8,422 nucleotides of DNA, taken from an uncultured bacterium. Its GTDB lineage: Bacteria; Bacillota; Clostridia; Oscillospirales; Acutalibacteraceae. Below, in pieces: positions 7,164 to 8,422 of the stretch (positions within the stretch are counted from its first letter, which is position 1; each line of letters opens with the position of its first letter). The notes below the pieces were generated by a model. It saw only the letters and a list, made by a program, of their open reading frames with translations, was not told the DNA's origin and searched no databases. Both the position numbers and the translations under genes were made by a program. Location of the stretch: contig CAJMOH010000080.1 of assembly GCA_905215055.1 (NCBI GenBank), positions 1-8,422 on the forward strand, given 5' to 3'.

Positions 7164-8128
7164 CAGATATCCAGATCCTTTTTAATATTCTCGCCTTGCA
7201 GCTCCGAGGGGTCTACGCCCAGGCTGGCGAGCAGCTCATGGGCGGCATTGTAGCCCATCTTCTTCTGGCGGTTATTCATGGCGGCAACCTCGATGATGAC
7301 AGCCAGGTTCCGGCCCGGCTTGACGGGGATGGTGAGCACCGGCACCCGAATGCCCAGAATCTCGGTAAACTCGCTGTCAATGCCCATGCGGTCATACACC
7401 TTGGTGGCGTCCCACAGCTCCAGGTTGATGCACATGTCGATTTTTTCAGACATCTTGATGGCGCCCATGCCGAAAATCCGCCGGGCGTTGATAATGCCGA
7501 TGCCTCGCAGCTCGATGAAGTGGCGGATGTTGGCCGGAGCTTGCCCCACCAGAGACTTGCTGGAAACCCGGCGGATTTCCACGGCGTCGTCGGCGATGAG
7601 CCGGTGGCCCCGTTTAATCAGCTCAATGGCGGTTTCGCTTTTTCCCACGCCGCTGTCCCCCACCAGCAGGATGCCTTCGCCGTAAACCTCCACCAGAACG
7701 CCGTGGCGGGTGATGCGGGGAGCCAGCTCCACATTCAGCAGGGACACCAAATCCGCCACCACATTGGAGGTGGAGTCCCTGGAGGAGAGCAGAGGAATGT
7801 CATACTTGTCCGCCGCAGCCCGCATAAATCCACAGGGATCGATGCCCCGGGCCACAATGACCGTGGCAGGCCGCAGAGCGAAGAAGCGGTCGATGGCCGC
7901 CGTTTTCTTCTCCTCGCCCAAACTGTCCAGCATGGCCATTTCAGAGCGGCCCAGCACTGTAATGCGATGGGGGTCAAAATAGTCGCAAAAACCGTAAAGC
8001 TCCAAGCCCGGGCGAATGACATCCCGGGAACAGATCAAGATCTCTTCCGCGCTGCAGGGCAGGTGCATTTCCCGCAAACCCAATTCCTTAATAATTTTCG
8101 CAAGGGGGATGGTATATTCTTCCGTCAT
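7163..8128 (-). CDS. hprK: HPr kinase/phosphorylase HprK
   Basis: Bifunctional enzyme that phosphorylates HPr on Ser46 using ATP or pyrophosphate and removes the group by phosphorolysis, setting catabolite repression and sugar uptake in Firmicutes. From the ATG the protein is 321 aa, near the usual 310-320. An N-terminal regulatory domain covers about 1-128. The kinase domain has His142 in TRHGV, Walker A GDSGVGKS (157-164, Lys163), the acidic pair in LIADDAV (180-181), the HprK signature IELRGIGIINARRIFG (205-220, Glu206) and PVKPGRN (268-274, Arg273). The start is uncertain by two codons: an in-frame TTG at 8134 is 5 nt from AGAGAGG (8140-8146), while the ATG at 8128 is 11 nt from it; I prefer ATG. 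It is the first gene of the cluster, and its TGA overlaps the next start. No HPr gene is in this window. Confidence 0.96.
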   Translation of the reverse strand: MTEEYTIPLAKIIKELGLREMHLPCSAEEILICSRDVIRPGLELYGFCDYFDPHRITVLGRSEMAMLDSLGEEKKTAAIDRFFALRPATVIVARGIDPCGFMRAAADKYDIPLLSSRDSTSNVVADLVSLLNVELAPRITRHGVLVEVYGEGILLVGDSGVGKSETAIELIKRGHRLIADDAVEIRRVSSKSLVGQAPANIRHFIELRGIGIINARRIFGMGAIKMSEKIDMCINLELWDATKVYDRMGIDSEFTEILGIRVPVLTIPVKPGRNLAVIIEVAAMNNRQKKMGYNAAHELLASLGVDPSELQGENIKKDLDI

Positions 8129-8185
8129 ACCCAAAACATCCTCTCTTTCTTTTCACCCCGTCCAAACGGCCGGCGCGCAGGCTTA

Positions 8186-8202
8186 CAATCATTGAATGAT
8201 TG
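8186..8202. promoter_or_regulatory. Perfect 17-bp palindrome, candidate operator or leader hairpin
   Basis: CAATCATTGAATGATTG has 8-bp perfect arms around one central base. It lies between the hprK gene and its proposed promoter, thus probably within the hprK leader RNA (about 83 nt), and downstream of where RNA polymerase would bind. Its near-zero loop favours a dimeric-repressor site over an RNA hairpin, although GCGCA and TGCGC flanking it could extend an RNA stem. No regulator can be named. Confidence 0.5.
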
Positions 8203-8213
8203 CGCACGATCAT

Positions 8214-8226
8214 GTTTATTATAAAC
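8214..8226. promoter_or_regulatory. 13-bp palindrome overlapping the hprK -10 box
   Basis: GTTTATTATAAAC is a perfect 6-1-6 dyad that contains the proposed minus-strand -10 element, and it is bracketed by GATC on both sides. Its centre is 26 bp from that of the 8186-8202 palindrome. A protein bound here would occlude the promoter; alternatively the symmetry is a by-product of an AT-rich -10 region. Confidence 0.4.
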
Positions 8227-8246
8227 GATCCTGATAGAAAAATAAA
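8218..8246 (-). promoter_or_regulatory. Probable sigma-A promoter of the hprK operon
   Basis: On the minus strand a perfect -10 TATAAT (8218-8223) has a poor -35 TTTATT (8241-8246) 17 bp upstream. Transcription would begin near 8211, giving a leader of about 83 nt. The weak -35 suggests that activation or an upstream AT-rich element may contribute. This is the best candidate between hprK and the divergent tRNA gene. Confidence 0.55.
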
Positions 8247-8271
8247 GGCCTGCTTTTCCCCCGCAACCCAC

Positions 8272-8287
8272 CCAAAAAATTTTTTGG
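8272..8287. repeat. A6T6 palindrome upstream of the tRNA promoter
   Basis: CCAAAAAATTTTTTGG is a perfect 16-bp palindrome followed by a further T6 and A5 run. Such phased A/T tracts bend DNA and, placed just upstream of the tRNA -35, could act as an UP element for RNA polymerase alpha subunits. It has no GC stem and so is not a convincing terminator on either strand. Confidence 0.45.
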
Positions 8288-8305
8288 TTTTTTCAAAAAT
8301 ACCTC

Positions 8306-8334
8306 TTGCAATTTTTCAAAAGCTGTACTATAAT
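8306..8334 (+). promoter_or_regulatory. Sigma-A promoter of the tRNA-fMet gene
   Basis: TTGCAA (8306-8311), a spacer of exactly 17 bp, and a consensus TATAAT (8329-8334). Transcription would start near 8341, about 31 nt before the tRNA, leaving a short 5' leader for RNase P to remove. The AT-rich tract at 8272-8299 directly upstream could enhance it. Confidence 0.85.
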
Positions 8335-8371
8335 AATTAAGCTGAATGAAGCGGTCAGCCAAATTTCATAT

Positions 8372-8422
<51 letters not shown>

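Noticed and set aside
6228..7253. 341-codon plus-strand open frame opposite murB and the PHP gene
   Set aside because: Spans two strongly identified minus-strand genes and has no family resemblance of its own.
7151..8224. 357-codon plus-strand open frame opposite hprK
   Set aside because: Codon-aligned shadow of hprK, histidine/glutamine-rich low-complexity product.
8272..8299. Bidirectional intrinsic terminator
   Set aside because: The palindrome is pure A/T with only CC/GG ends and no loop, and the genes on either side diverge, so none needs termination here.

Overview
The window is an ordinary but informative chromosomal segment from a GC-rich, low-GC-phylum bacterium: a Firmicute of class Clostridia, most likely Oscillospiraceae/Ruminococcaceae (Flavonifractor, Pseudoflavonifractor or Oscillibacter-like). 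This placement rests on the gene set (hprK, rapZ, whiA and dnaE in one cluster), strong AAGGAGG-type ribosome binding sites and biased GC-rich codons; it is an inference, not a database match.

Layout: seven genes lie head to tail on the minus strand and read, in transcription order from right to left: hprK (HPr kinase/phosphorylase), a YcdX-like PHP phosphoesterase, murB, rapZ (yvcJ), whiA, a single-pass membrane protein of unknown function, and dnaE, which runs off the left edge. The junctions are +48 bp at most, with a 1-nt overlap (hprK/PHP) and a 1-nt gap (PHP/murB), and no terminator is visible between them, so they look like one operon. A plausible sigma-A promoter precedes hprK at 8218..8246. 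On the other side of a 243-bp intergenic region, an initiator tRNA-Met gene points right and is cut by the window edge; it has a well-formed promoter (TTGCAA, 17-bp spacer, TATAAT). The intergenic region holds three short perfect palindromes.

How the genes fit together: HprK senses glycolytic state and phosphorylates HPr; RapZ family proteins bind nucleotide and, in Enterobacteria, control glucosamine-6-phosphate supply; MurB makes UDP-MurNAc for peptidoglycan; WhiA is a DNA-binding protein linked to division and chromosome segregation; DnaE is a replicative/primer-extending polymerase with an apparently intact PHP nuclease site. The cluster therefore ties carbon status, wall precursor synthesis, cell-cycle control and replication to one transcript. 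Notable local differences from the familiar Bacillus-type cluster are the absence of yvcK (glmR) between rapZ and whiA, no HPr/Crh gene after whiA, and the unknown membrane protein in that place.

I found no mobile element, CRISPR array, defence system or obviously novel multi-gene system. The many long plus-strand open frames are codon-register shadows of the minus-strand genes.
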